This document shows, one piece after another, positions 9,598 to 21,500 of a stretch of 64,000 bases of DNA. Position numbers and translations under genes: made by a program. The notes under the pieces were generated by a model that was not told the DNA's origin, did not search any database, and saw only the letters and a list, made by a program, of their open reading frames with translations. Numbering within the stretch: position 1 is the first letter of the stretch; each line of letters starts with the position of its first letter. The stretch is from the NCBI GenBank assembly GCA_963922205.1, contig CAWUHX010000362.1, positions 186,001-250,000 on the forward strand, in the 5' to 3' direction. Source of the DNA: Romanomermis culicivorax (taxonomy: Eukaryota; Nematoda; Enoplea; Mermithida; Mermithidae).

Positions 9598-12500
9598 CTG
9601 CGGGGAAGGAAAATTTTCTGCGATATGCAAGTACAAACTGATGCGGTTTTTCATGTCAGTTTACTGTAAGCATTATTTTTTGCTTTAAATGGACTATTTA
9701 CTAAATGTTAATTGATTTTACACACCTGTGCTACAGTATCCCAGTCAGATATGAACGGTAAAAATTTCCCAAGGAGGGTCCTCGAACTTTTCATCGAGGG
9801 AGGGTGCGCAAAAAATACAAAAAAAGCCTAAAAGTCATCAAAAATAAAGGTTCAGGGAGAGAGTGTGTGACGATTTTTTTCGGGGCAGGGGGGTGTCCAG
9901 GGTCTCAGGTATGACGGTTCACCGCCTACACCCATTAAAGAAATTTTGGGGGAGGGTCAGCCACAATTTTTTTTGTTCGAAAGTGCAAATCTGATATCAG
10001 GATACTTAAAACTTCGTTTTCAGACGTTCGTCAGTGTGCTTCTTCAGTTCCAACAATAAAAAATCAACTTTTTCTAAATAATTTTCGACATTTTAATGTG
10101 AAATTTCTAAGTTCTCATGTGAAAATGTAAAAATCCCAAAAAAAGAAAATTCTGGGGAAGATCAGCCAGGACCCCCAACATACCCCAAGAACATGTATGG
10201 TGTCACGGTATAAATTCACAGATAGTACCCATGTATACATACATTGGAATTCGATTACACAGAAAAAACTATAGTCAGTGTTTTATAAAATGCCTGTAAA
10301 TCGAAAAGTGACAAAAAACAAGTACAGTCCAGTCGACTATACAAAATTTCTACTATAAAATTTTTTTACCTAAAGGGTCATTTATACTTGCCTTTTTCGG
10401 CGGAACGGAACGGAACCGGTCGTCAACAGCTTGAAACGTGCAGCCTGAAAATCCACTTTCGATCGAAGAGGGTAACTGCAATTTTCTAGAAAATAACCGA
10501 CGGTAACCCCCAACCGAACCGAACGGAAAGAAAATTTTCCTTCCATTCAGAAACGTTGTGTCGATTTCTTTCCGTTCCGTTCCGCCGAAAAAGGCAACTA
10601 TAAATGGCCCTTAAGAGGTAATAAGAATTATAGTTTGTTTTTTATAAAATGCTTCAAAATAGAAAAGTGACACAAATCAGTACCGTCATCAAAATTGTTT
10701 ACATAGGGCTCTAACTGTAAAAATTTTTCACTCGAAAAAATGTTAAATGTTAGGTCAGTATGCTCACAAATTTGCAGTTCTACATGATTATTTATCAGAA
10801 AATCGTGAAAATCTGAAATACTACTTGCTTTCCACTTTCATTATTCAGAAGCATTTCAAGAAAAACAGACTATAAATGGGTATGCGCACAAATTTCTAGC
10901 CGTCTTGCGGCATAGTTCGTCAAAATCGTCAACACAAAGGTTTTACTGTAGGATTTTTTCTCCAAAAATTGTTGCAGGTTATTTGAGTGTGCTCACAAAT
11001 TTCTAGTCCTATGTGACATATGCTTTGAAGAAAATCTTAAAATATGAAATAGTACTTGCTTTTTATTCTTCATGTTTACAAGCATTTCAAAAAAGACATA
11101 CAATAGACGATTTCACAGTATATATTCCTATGATCTTTTGTTTCTAAATCGAAAAATACAAGCATTTCTATTGTTTTCAGGATTTTCAACACGAAGGTTT
11201 TACTGTACGGTTTTTGATTCATCTTCATATTTTACTATTCATGGGGTGAATTTTCCATTTTTAAGCACGTTTATGCAAATTTCAATGAAAAGACGACTCA
11301 TGTGGTAAATGAAAGTGCGATATTTCCTCGAAATGTAACCATACATGTACAACACAGAGATGCACAGCCAAAATTTTCCTAGCGGCAGGACCTAGAGGGA
11401 AATATTCAGCGATCTCCCCCAAAAGAACCTATTTTGGCAAAAAACTGGGGCCGGTTTCATCAGAGACTTTCAAGCTCCAGCTGAGCTTATAGCACGCCGT
11501 TAAGCTGCAGCTCGGCTATAGCTTGAATCATACACACAAAACATATCGGGAAAGTTAAGCTGCAGCTGAGCTACAGTTTAACCGCAATGCTATAACATGT
11601 AGAGTTATCAGCTGGAGCTTTAGTCTCTTTAATAAAACCGGCACCTGATTTTTTTGCGATTTTCTGCCAATTTCAGGTAGGGGTGAATAACTACTTTTCT
11701 CCATTTTAAAAAGCTCAGCCACGAGTAATTGGGGTTCCAGGCAGGATGCTTTACCCCCCCCTATGTATATCGATGGTACAACAGCAAAAATCTGTTGAGG
11801 TCAACATGGGGATTCGGGATCTACGTTTTCCAATTGTATTCATTTTTTCAAAGTGTTTTTATAACAATTTATTGAGCTATAAAAAACTTTATTTGAAACT
11901 TTCATGAGAGGAATACAATACATGCATATTATTTCCAGTCTCATGCGTCCATGAGTGATCCTGTAGTGGGTACAATCAAGTAAGATTTTGTACAATATTT
12001 GAATATTCCTTACTTTCTGTAGAAAAATTAGATACTGTGTGACTTTGACGCTTTAATTGGGGGTCAGCCCGAATTCCGCATCGGCTCAAGCTGAAACTGT
12101 CTCAGAGCATGCATGATTGTAAGCATACACCGGAAGCATGAAAAATCTGCGTGGAGGTACTAAATTCTACCCAAACTTCAACCATCAATAACTCCATCAA
12201 AAATGAAGCTACATTATTTTAAATAGTGTTTTTGAATAGATCTCATCGAGATCTATCAACTGGTAGACAATTTGTTGAGTTTTAAACAAGTAAATTTTAA
12301 AACAAAAACTACTATTGGATGAGGTCAAACACTTTCTGTATGAGGTCAAAACCCCTTTCGAAATTTGTACCTCCAATCCGAATTTCTTGTAATGCTAGCA
12401 AATAACAAAGTTGGGAGGCAATTTTTTCTTCCTAAATAAAACATCATATGACTTGGAAACTTCTGATGCCACTCAACTGTTATCGTAAGAATTTTCTAAT

Positions 12501-15500
12501 TTCGAAAGATTTTTTGAAAATTGCTAATTTTTCGCTCTCACTTTGAACTCCCAGGCTGTGTGAAAATTGCTTTCAGTTTGCCAGCCATATTTCCAATATT
12601 TTTTAATGGCGTTCCTCGTTTCTTGTACCATTTTCGTCGAACAATCTATCAAACATAATCGGTCGCCTTTATTGAAAGTGACCATAACCATGGAAGATTT
12701 GGCGGCGTCGTTATTCTCCGAGGATAGATTCGAAACTAGAGAATATGCAAATAAGTGCCAAGTAGGATCAAAATATTCCAAAAGGTCTAATTACTTTCAT
12801 ATTGAATTGTATGCAAGGGATGACAATAGAAAATCATGGTTCAATGTGAATTCACACTGCTGTTCGATGATTTTGGCCTTTCCACTCTCATGAAGAAATT
12901 TAGCGTTTTTCTACAGTATAAAGATTTCCAATGAATGAAAATTGCTGATAAAATTGAACTTACTTTTTGGTTTTCGTTGCATCTATCATTTTAATATGAT
13001 CTGTTTTTAATGAAATGCTGGTAAATTAAAAAAATTTTCTTGTAGAACTGCTGACTCAAAAAATTATAAAACTTAGTCATATAATTTTGCAAATTTACTC
13101 TGACATACAGTATTATGATTTACTAGAAAATCGTCAAAATATTTTAGTATTTGCTTTCCATTAGTTTTATCTAGTCTTTGAGCAGTGTAAATCCGCAGTA
13201 CAAAGCCTACTGTAAAAATGATCAAAGTTCAATGAATTAAAAAACTGATTTACTCATCGACCTGAAACTACCTTCATTCTGGTTACTGTAATTACATCAA
13301 TTTTCCAAGTAACTTTTTGGATTAATTCAAAATTCATACAATTTTACGTACCATTGTTTTTGTTATGATCGGTGATTGGCCGACCGTTGTGACTCTTGTG
13401 GTGATGTTCGGCGCTGATCTTTCGTTTCTCGTAATGTTGTTCAACGTAACCTTCTTCGCGATAGAAAAATATACAATCCGAAGTTGTGCCGGTCAAGTTG
13501 GCCGTTGAATAATATTTATACCCTGAAAAAATGTTTGATTTTGAAAAAAACTGAAACTACAAAAGGGCTTTTTCGTAGCACATACTAAACTAAAAATGCA
13601 AAAATGTGGAATCAGAATCGAAATGATTAGAAAAATAAAGTTATGATCCCATTTGCCCAAATTTTAATCATCAATGGATTACGAGCCTCAGTTTTTAAAT
13701 ATTTGACGTTGATATATACATATCTTACAGTATGATCACATTACATGATGTGCAGGTACATTTCATGCACTACATTGCACCGGAAATTTCTAGAACCTTC
13801 CACAATATTCTATAATATTCTTTCATATTCTACAAGCTTCTAGAAAATTCCATAATTTTCTGTGATAGGATATAAGTGGTGTTGTTTTGTATATTTATTC
13901 ATTTATTTATTTTGTTATCCAGTACTTTGGTATTATATGTGGTGTTAGTTAGCCTAATTAAACTTAGCTATTTTCCAGCTAGTATTCCAATTGGATATTT
14001 ACCAATTATCCAAGGCTAATCTATTTTCAACTTAGTCCAGTCATCATTCAAGACACAACATTTGTTGATCAAACAATATCACAGGAATGATCAAATCTAG
14101 TGGCAAAACTGAAATTTTGTCCCATTTTGATCAAATTTTTTTTCGGTCATCATGAGATAATTTTCCAGGACAAAAAGAATGTTATTTGAATGAATTAACT
14201 TTTCCAGAAAAATGACTAGTTCGCCTGAAACTGTTACGATAATCAAAAAACTGATCTTTCCCTCAAATCTTATGAATTCAATCAAAAATATACTATATCG
14301 TCATAGGCCAGTATTTCACCTTTGATAGATTCTAGAAGAACCAATAAATTTCGAGGAAACTATGATTGAAGAGTCTAGTTTGAAAAATTACAATATTTTT
14401 GATACAGATCAACGGTTACTGTAGCTATAGGTGTATGAAATTTCGAAATAAGAGACGTGAATAAACAGCTGTATGAAGAACCTGAGCGATCTGATTGCTG
14501 ATTGTGTTACTAGACCATTTTATTTGAAATTGCAGACGTAGCGAAAACCAAAAAATGGTAAGTTCAATTTGATATACAATTTTAATCCAGCGGAAAACTT
14601 TATACTGTAGAGAAGCGCTTAATTTTTTTCATGAAAATTTGAAAGACCCATATCATTGAAAAATATCATGCTTATCCACTGTCAGTTTGGACAGAACTGC
14701 ACCGATAGCTGAGTGCTACTCGAGAAATTTTGGTCACCTGACCGGGTTATTGAAGAAAATTTTCCGCTGTTCTGTTTGCCACTCACTGATGACACATTTT
14801 TTTCATTGACTACAGCAATAAGCATACTAGTTTTTTCCATATTGAACTTAATTTCATGGGATCTTTGCATACATCGACATCAAAAAAGTAGGTTCAATTT
14901 GACGTGCACTTCTCACAAAATGGAAGAGTTTATACTGTAGAAATAGTATGAATTTCTTCACGACAAAGGGGAGCCCGAAGCCAAAATAGCAGCACCATGC
15001 TCATGCTTATCTTTTTTTAATTTGGATAAATCTTTATCGACGCATAGGTGCACTCGATCAGATTATTAGTTTGTTTGTTTGTCGCTGATGTATTAAAAAG
15101 TTTTTTTTATTGATTACAGTAATAAGGTTATTATTTCCGAACTGAATTTACTTTCATCGGTCCGCTGCAATTGCCATTTTAAACTGAATGGACTATAAAG
15201 TACGGAATACGAGGAGGGTCACTTGAAAAAATTTGTTATCACTTGAAAAAAATCGTTACCTTCGAACATGATATTTTTCGAGATGCATCGCAAAAATTTT
15301 AAGGTAATCTTAAAAAAGATCAAGATGGCATTGTGAAAAAAAATCCAGATGGATGGCACATCAAAGAATGAAAACTTCTAAAACTAGCCAATCAAAAGCG
15401 TTGCTCCTCCTCCTAGGTTTATACAAACAGGAATCCTTCAAAGTTGACTTCTGAGATCACGGCATGCTGGCGGAGGATGCCCTTCGTTTTTATGCGGCCT

Positions 15501-18500
15501 GGCAGAGGTGGTGAGGCTTATTTCGCACGGTGAATCTGATGGACATATTGGTTTTCATAAAAATTATTATCTGTCGAGATTTTCCAAAAAAACGTTAAAA
15601 ATTATTTTTCATCCAAAATGTAGTAATTTTGGATAAGGATTCAAATTTTCGTTTTTTGTCGCGTTTCTGAGCAGGGAATGGCCTTCGAACAGCCCAAAAT
15701 TTTGATTATTTTCAGAAATTACTGCTTTTTTTGTGAAAAACAAGCTTGTTTGACATTTCCCAGAAAAACCTCGGAAAATAAGAATTTTTATGAAAAACCA
15801 ATATGTGCCTCGGATTCCTCGTGCAAAATAATCCCCCGTCTGCCATCCCGCGTAAAAACGAAGGGCACCCCCCATCAGCAAGCCATGACCTCAGAAATCC
15901 ACTTCAAAGGCTTCCCATGTATAAACGTAGGAGGCGGTGCAACGCTTTTGATTGGCTAGTCAGAAATTTTTATTCTTCGATGTGCCGCCCATTTTAATTT
16001 TTTTAGGATGATCTTGAATTTTTTTCAAGATTGGATCTTGAGTTTTATTTCAAGATGCTATCTTGGCTTTTTTCAAGTTTTCTTTCCAATTTTTTTTCAT
16101 TTTTTTTAAAGATTGCGGTGCACTTGAAAAAATTGCGATACACTTAGAGAGAAAGTCGACCATCGAAAAACTCTTACATCTTGATTTTTTGCGATAAATC
16201 TTGAAATTTTTGCGATGTATCTTGAAAAAATGTTGTGCATTATGATCGAAGGTAACGATTTTTTTCAAGTGGTAACAAATTTTTTCAAGTGGTAACGATT
16301 TTTTTTCAAGTGGTCCTTCTCGTATTCCGTGATAAAAGTTTTTTTCAAATTCTTTTTTTCCTTGAATCCCGTAGGATAAGCATTCAAAACATGTTGAAAT
16401 TTGAAAATTCTCCGTTATATTTCTATCCTTACTGTAGCCATCATTATTTGTACCTGCAGTTTAAGTTCAGACCTACAGTAAACACGCATGACCTCAGCAA
16501 GATGCAAGGAAGTAACGAAAATTTCTTAAAAACTGACTCAAAATCTGTTTTTTTTATTTAAAAATTTGGCTCGTAATTACCGCAATCTTCGAATCTTTTA
16601 AATAATTCTAAAATTAGCCTTTTAACGGCCAAATTTTCGTCAAATTCGTTGGCGTTGAACGGGCAACCGACGAAATGCACCTCGTAATCTTTGTCGCTAT
16701 AATATCGTTCGTCGCTCAAACCGAACGTATAAATACTGATGGCCGATTTGCGGAACAATCGGATCAAACGAGCCGAATCGCAATTGATCAATTGTAGAAT
16801 GTTCGGACCGTTGATACTCAAACATACGAAATCGTACTTCGAGTGATGATAAGACGACGGCTGATAATGAGCATTATTGTTCGATTTTTGATAATCGTTG
16901 GGCGACGAGGAATATAATTCCGGGTCTTGAGAAAAAGTTCTATGGTAGCTGTAAAAGGAAAAAAAAGAAATTAATGATTCCAAGAATCCAGTTAGAGTAA
17001 GATTGACGCAAGTTATCGATGGTTTCACGCCCTATTCAACGAAACACAGCAGCGAAACTCGAAATAGCAAAACTCGAAATAGCGAGACTCAATACAGCGA
17101 GGTCTCAAAACAGCGAAGTGTCAGAACAAATTCCCAAAATAGCGAGTTTTCAAAAAAGCTATCTTTAGAATGGAAGAATGGAGATTGGGCGGGGCAGACG
17201 GTTTGGTGCATGGCCTATTTGGTCCTCCATTTTGATCTGGTGGATGCTGGTTGCCACACATTTTGGCATCTATCGCCAGATTCCTGACATTATGGCTCTA
17301 TAAGCATGTGTTTTCACGACATTACAGCTTTTTATTCTGGTTTGTTTATTATTAACATGTCTTGCACGTTTTTTGCTTCTTTTTTCCTTATTTCTTTTTA
17401 TATTATTCTTATTTTGAGCCACTTGTTGTTTAATTTTTTCGGGTTGCGTTCTTTTGTTCTATTTTTTACCTAACTTTTCACTACATTATTTTACCTTTCG
17501 TTTTCTTATTATTTGTTTTTTTGTAGTGCCTTTACTGCTTAATTATTTTATTCATTTCATCTTATTTGCTTATTTCATTTTGTTTTATTTATTTCATTAA
17601 TTTAATTTTTTGCAATTATGTTGTATCTTCGTTTCGTCGGGGCGGAGATGATACCGCGAGAGCAGGATTGGGATTCTGAGGTTGCGTCCTTAATGTACGT
17701 GCGTCCCACACCCACGTTTACCCGATAACCTAATTACTGGTACTTAAACCCCGACAACAAATAACCCAAAAATTAAAGAAAAGCCTGGTTTCTTTAATTG
17801 TCTCCCTTATTGCTCAGTACCAAGAGGCGAAGGAGCTTTCCTACCTATTTATTATTACACGATAAAAGTACGAAAACTTACGTGACAAAAACACAACGGG
17901 CGAGGTGAAGAGAAAGTAATAACAATAAATCGACTCCCACGCACGGGCGAGAAAAAGACGAGGAGGCGTGGTGGGAGGCTGCTAATATGAACTAGTGGTG
18001 GCCGGCGGGGCACACAACTAGTAGGAAAATAAAAACGCACAAAAAATACGTTAATCAAAAAGTGAATAGAGAGAGACCAGCGCACGCGTACCGACGTGCG
18101 CTACAGTAAGATGGCTGCTGGTGGTTCGCTTTGCTCTCTCCACTTGCCACCTGCGGGCCTATGACGCGTTTTGACAAAACAATGAAAAATCGGCGGAAAA
18201 CACACTACAACAATTATGCTCTATTCAAAACAACTTTAACCGGAATCCTTATGATGATTTTTTGTTATTTTCCCCCAAACGTTTGCAAAAATGTTTTTCT
18301 GACAGATTTTTTTTGTGATTTTGGAATGGTCCGTTCGTGCATACCTATCGCAACTGCAGCACAAAAGCATACGAAACTTAGATGGCCAAATGCAATTAGG
18401 CTATTTCAACTGCCAAAAACGATCTTAATATACCTAATTTGCATATTTATTATAAAAACAGAGTGCGCGTTCACCCTAAAGGCCCTCTCATACTTCACCG

Positions 18501-21500
18501 CGCGGCGCTGGTTGTTCTATTCATAGTAAAAAGCGGCGCCGCGCGGTACCGCCCTTGAAGTATGAATAGGTTTTTGTAATTTTTGCGGCGCCGCGCGGCG
18601 CCCCATCAGGTTTCAACTGAACCAATACACATTTTTTGAGAAGAGCAAAATCCAAAAGTAAAAAGGCGGCGCCGTACGGCGCCGCGCGGTACCGCGCGGC
18701 GAAGTATGACAAGCCACCGCGCGGCGCCGCCTGTTAGTATGAAGAGGACAACCGGCACCGCGCGGCGGCGCGCGGTGAAGTATGACAGGGCCTTAATGCA
18801 TAGAACTTTTTACTAATCACTGTATTGAGATTCGCTCTTTTGAGAATCGCCGTTTTGACACCTCGCTATTCTGAGTTTCGCTGTTGTGGGTTTCGCTGTA
18901 TTGAGGACACGCCTAATCGATAGCATCGTGGATGGTGCAATAGCGTCAACCTATAATATACTTGGCCCCAAAATTTCATGCCCCCCCTCTAGAGCAAAAA
19001 CGGTAAGAGCTAGAACCTCCGGATTTTTTTCATAATTTTGGGCATAAGGGCAAAATATGGGCTGCCTTTTGTCATTTCGTCTCTATTTGCAAGTGGTGCT
19101 CGCTGGGGCACCAAAAACGCACGTCTCAAGAGCCCCCAGTCCCACCATGCCCCACAATGCGTGTGCCATATCCAAGCTCCAAATTTGAGCCTAAGCATCT
19201 TGGGGGTTGAATCTCAAAGGCGATTTTTCATTTTTAAAAATATGCCCTCAATTCAATTATATGGTGGTCCAAAGTCCCGGGAAACGCGAAATTCGGCAAT
19301 TTTGTTATATAATACTAACGGCTTCAAAAAAAATAATTTTTTCAGCATGATGCACTACTAATTTTTTGCAGTTTTGAGCCTTTAGCCTTATTGAGATTTT
19401 TGGGCTGTATCCCGGGTGTAAACAAGCGTATTTTCGTGATTTGTTTGGGGGAAGGGTTTTTGAATACGGGGAATTTGATCAATGCGATTACTTTACACAA
19501 AAAATTATTCCCAGCGTAAACAAGCGTATTTTTGTGATTTGTTTGTGGAAGGGATTTCCGGCTGCGGGAAATCAATGAATGCGTCACTTTACACAAAAAA
19601 AATTATCCCGGGTATAACCAAGCCTATTTTCGTGATTCTTTTGTGGAAAGAGTTTTCGACCATGGGGAATTTAATGAACGCGATCACTTTACGCCAAAAA
19701 TTATCCTAGGTGTAAATTTTCCTTCGGAAGGGATTTTCGATCAAGGGGAATTTAATGAATGCGATCACTTTACACACAAAATTATATTGAGTATATTTCA
19801 AATGTATTTCTGCGATTTTTGAGCGAAGAGATTTCTGACAGACCATGCGGAATTCAATAGACACAATCACTTCACACAAAAAAATTGTTCTTTGTGTAAA
19901 CAAAGGTATTTCGGCAGTTTTTTGGGTTGAGGGGTTGTTGATTATGGGGAATTCAATGGAAATGGCCACTTTACACTCTGTTTACAACGTGTTTCAAGCT
20001 CTATGCGGTTTAAACATCTGTTACTTTTACCGAAAGTGAGAATTCGTAGCTTCAAGATTTTTTATTGTTTCTTTGATGCGAAGATGACCAAATTTAAAAC
20101 TTCGATTCGCTTCTATGAAGGTTTTCATGCATGGTTCAGGCCCACTAAAAAGAGATGACCTAGTTTATTAGAAAATGCTCCTAAAGGGCAGGAAAAAGAA
20201 GAATATACTTGCTTGGATAGTTGCCAAGCTAGAAAAAGAATTGAACTATAGTCTATTTTTTTCAAATGCTTGTAACGCAAAAAAGCTGAAAGTAAGTAAG
20301 TATGCAGAATTTCGTGTCGAGACGTTATCGTTGTTGACTGTATGTTAGGAATCGATCAACGGGCGGCTGTAAACTATGACTAAACTCTCAGCTCAACTCG
20401 ATAACACTTTTAAAAATACTTTCCATCCGATGCGAGAAATGTTCAAAAAAATCTCGCACGGCTAAAAAAATATTCGCTGCTCTGCGCAGAAAAAGCTGAG
20501 CAAATGACCAGTGCTGTGGCGCGATGCGCGGGATTTTGAGATTTCAAGTTTCCAAAGCACACCAATGTACCACGATCTTGATTCCCAAATTTTTTCATTA
20601 AATAAGAACCATGTTCCAAAATTTTTTCTAATTTCCAACTTTTATTTAAACAAAAGCCTTCAATTCTGTCAATAACTTCAATTATCGCCTTTTTTTATTG
20701 TGATACAGTATAGTGTGTGCACGCGCGATAATTGAACAAGCAATGCATACTTAGTTTCATCTTTTTTCGCTTACAAGCATACTATAGATTTTTGAGAACC
20801 TGGGTTGAAGATGGAAAGAATTCACTTTCGTTACATTGGATTTTCATTCTTTCTCAAAAAAAATTTTTTATGTCTGTGAAAAAGTATATTCTGCAGCTGA
20901 GTGCATCAATACACTTTCCAAACAAACATGTGGATCTCCGAAATTTTGAGGAGAGAGAGTACAGGGCAGGACCTTCGTTTTTTGGCGTTTTTAGAGAAAA
21001 AAATTCAAAAAAAGTTGACCGAAAAATTTTCTTTCATTATACCTAGTTTGTACCCCCATGTCCTCTCTCACATGCGTGTGCTTCTAACTGCGTTGAACTT
21101 TTTTGCTAAATTTAGTGCCAATAAAACAGGAATCAAGTGTGGGAAAGTGGCACATACAATTCCACTCAGCTTCTTTAGAAAAAAAGCTACGGCACAAAAT
21201 CTTCTTAGAACTAAATCGATTGTGCAAGATATGTTTAATTAACTCATTTTATATAACATATCGCATAGAATTCACTCTGTCAGTTCTACTGATTACAAGC
21301 TATAAACAAATTTATTGTCTTTTATTTAACTATTCAACAAATAGCATCATTCACATTCTTTTGGATTTAAACTGAAATTTGCAGAAAGAGCGCTTTTTGT
21401 GGGATTTTAGACGGGAAGCAATATCACCGATCCCTGTTGCTCCCGTCCTGCTTTCAAAAAAGTCGTACTGTTGCTGTGGGACTGCGAGTAGAGTCGGGGA

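Larger units (their letters stand above)
9598..12541 (-). other. Intron 4 of the four-domain gene, filled with repeats
   Basis: It holds a Harbinger-type MITE (10374-10611), copies of a dispersed ~250-bp repeat (10620-10870 and, more diverged, 10880-11100), a TIR MITE (11446-11646), and a stretch at 9770-10200 with G-rich 'gggagggt' blocks. I see no further exon. Confidence 0.6.
13523..16580 (-). other. Intron 2 of the four-domain gene, filled with repeats
   Basis: It holds a ~330-bp dispersed repeat (13714-14050, second copy at 30433-30815), two short dispersed repeats near 14555 and 14885, and a 1.1 kb palindromic element (15203-16329). No extra exon is seen. Confidence 0.6.
17021..18913. 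mobile_element. Tandem-repeat-ended transposon, family A, full copy with two nested insertions
   Basis: The outer arms are minisatellites made of units like 'cgaaactcgaaatag' (17030-17160) and the inverse 'tcgctattctgagtt' (18830-18905). The flanks are TTATCGAT (17013-17020) and TAATCGAT (18914-18921), an 8-bp TSD with one mismatch. The interior matches 36525-38010 in reverse once the LTR (17619-18212) and the MITE (18480-18793) are taken out. No transposase is visible. Confidence 0.75.

Noticed and set aside
9598-9654. Extension of exon 5 to the ATG at 9654
   Set aside because: Domain copy 3 continues exactly from exon 4 at the acceptor before 9597; the extension would break the domain.
15609-16268. 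Several overlapping frames of 60-93 codons
   Set aside because: They lie in the palindromic element and mirror each other; no conserved domain.
6107-17160. One 10-kb transposon bounded by the inverted family A arms at 7030-7136 and 17030-17160
   Set aside because: Each arm is explained by its own family A copy with separate partner arm and TSD; exons of a host gene lie between them.
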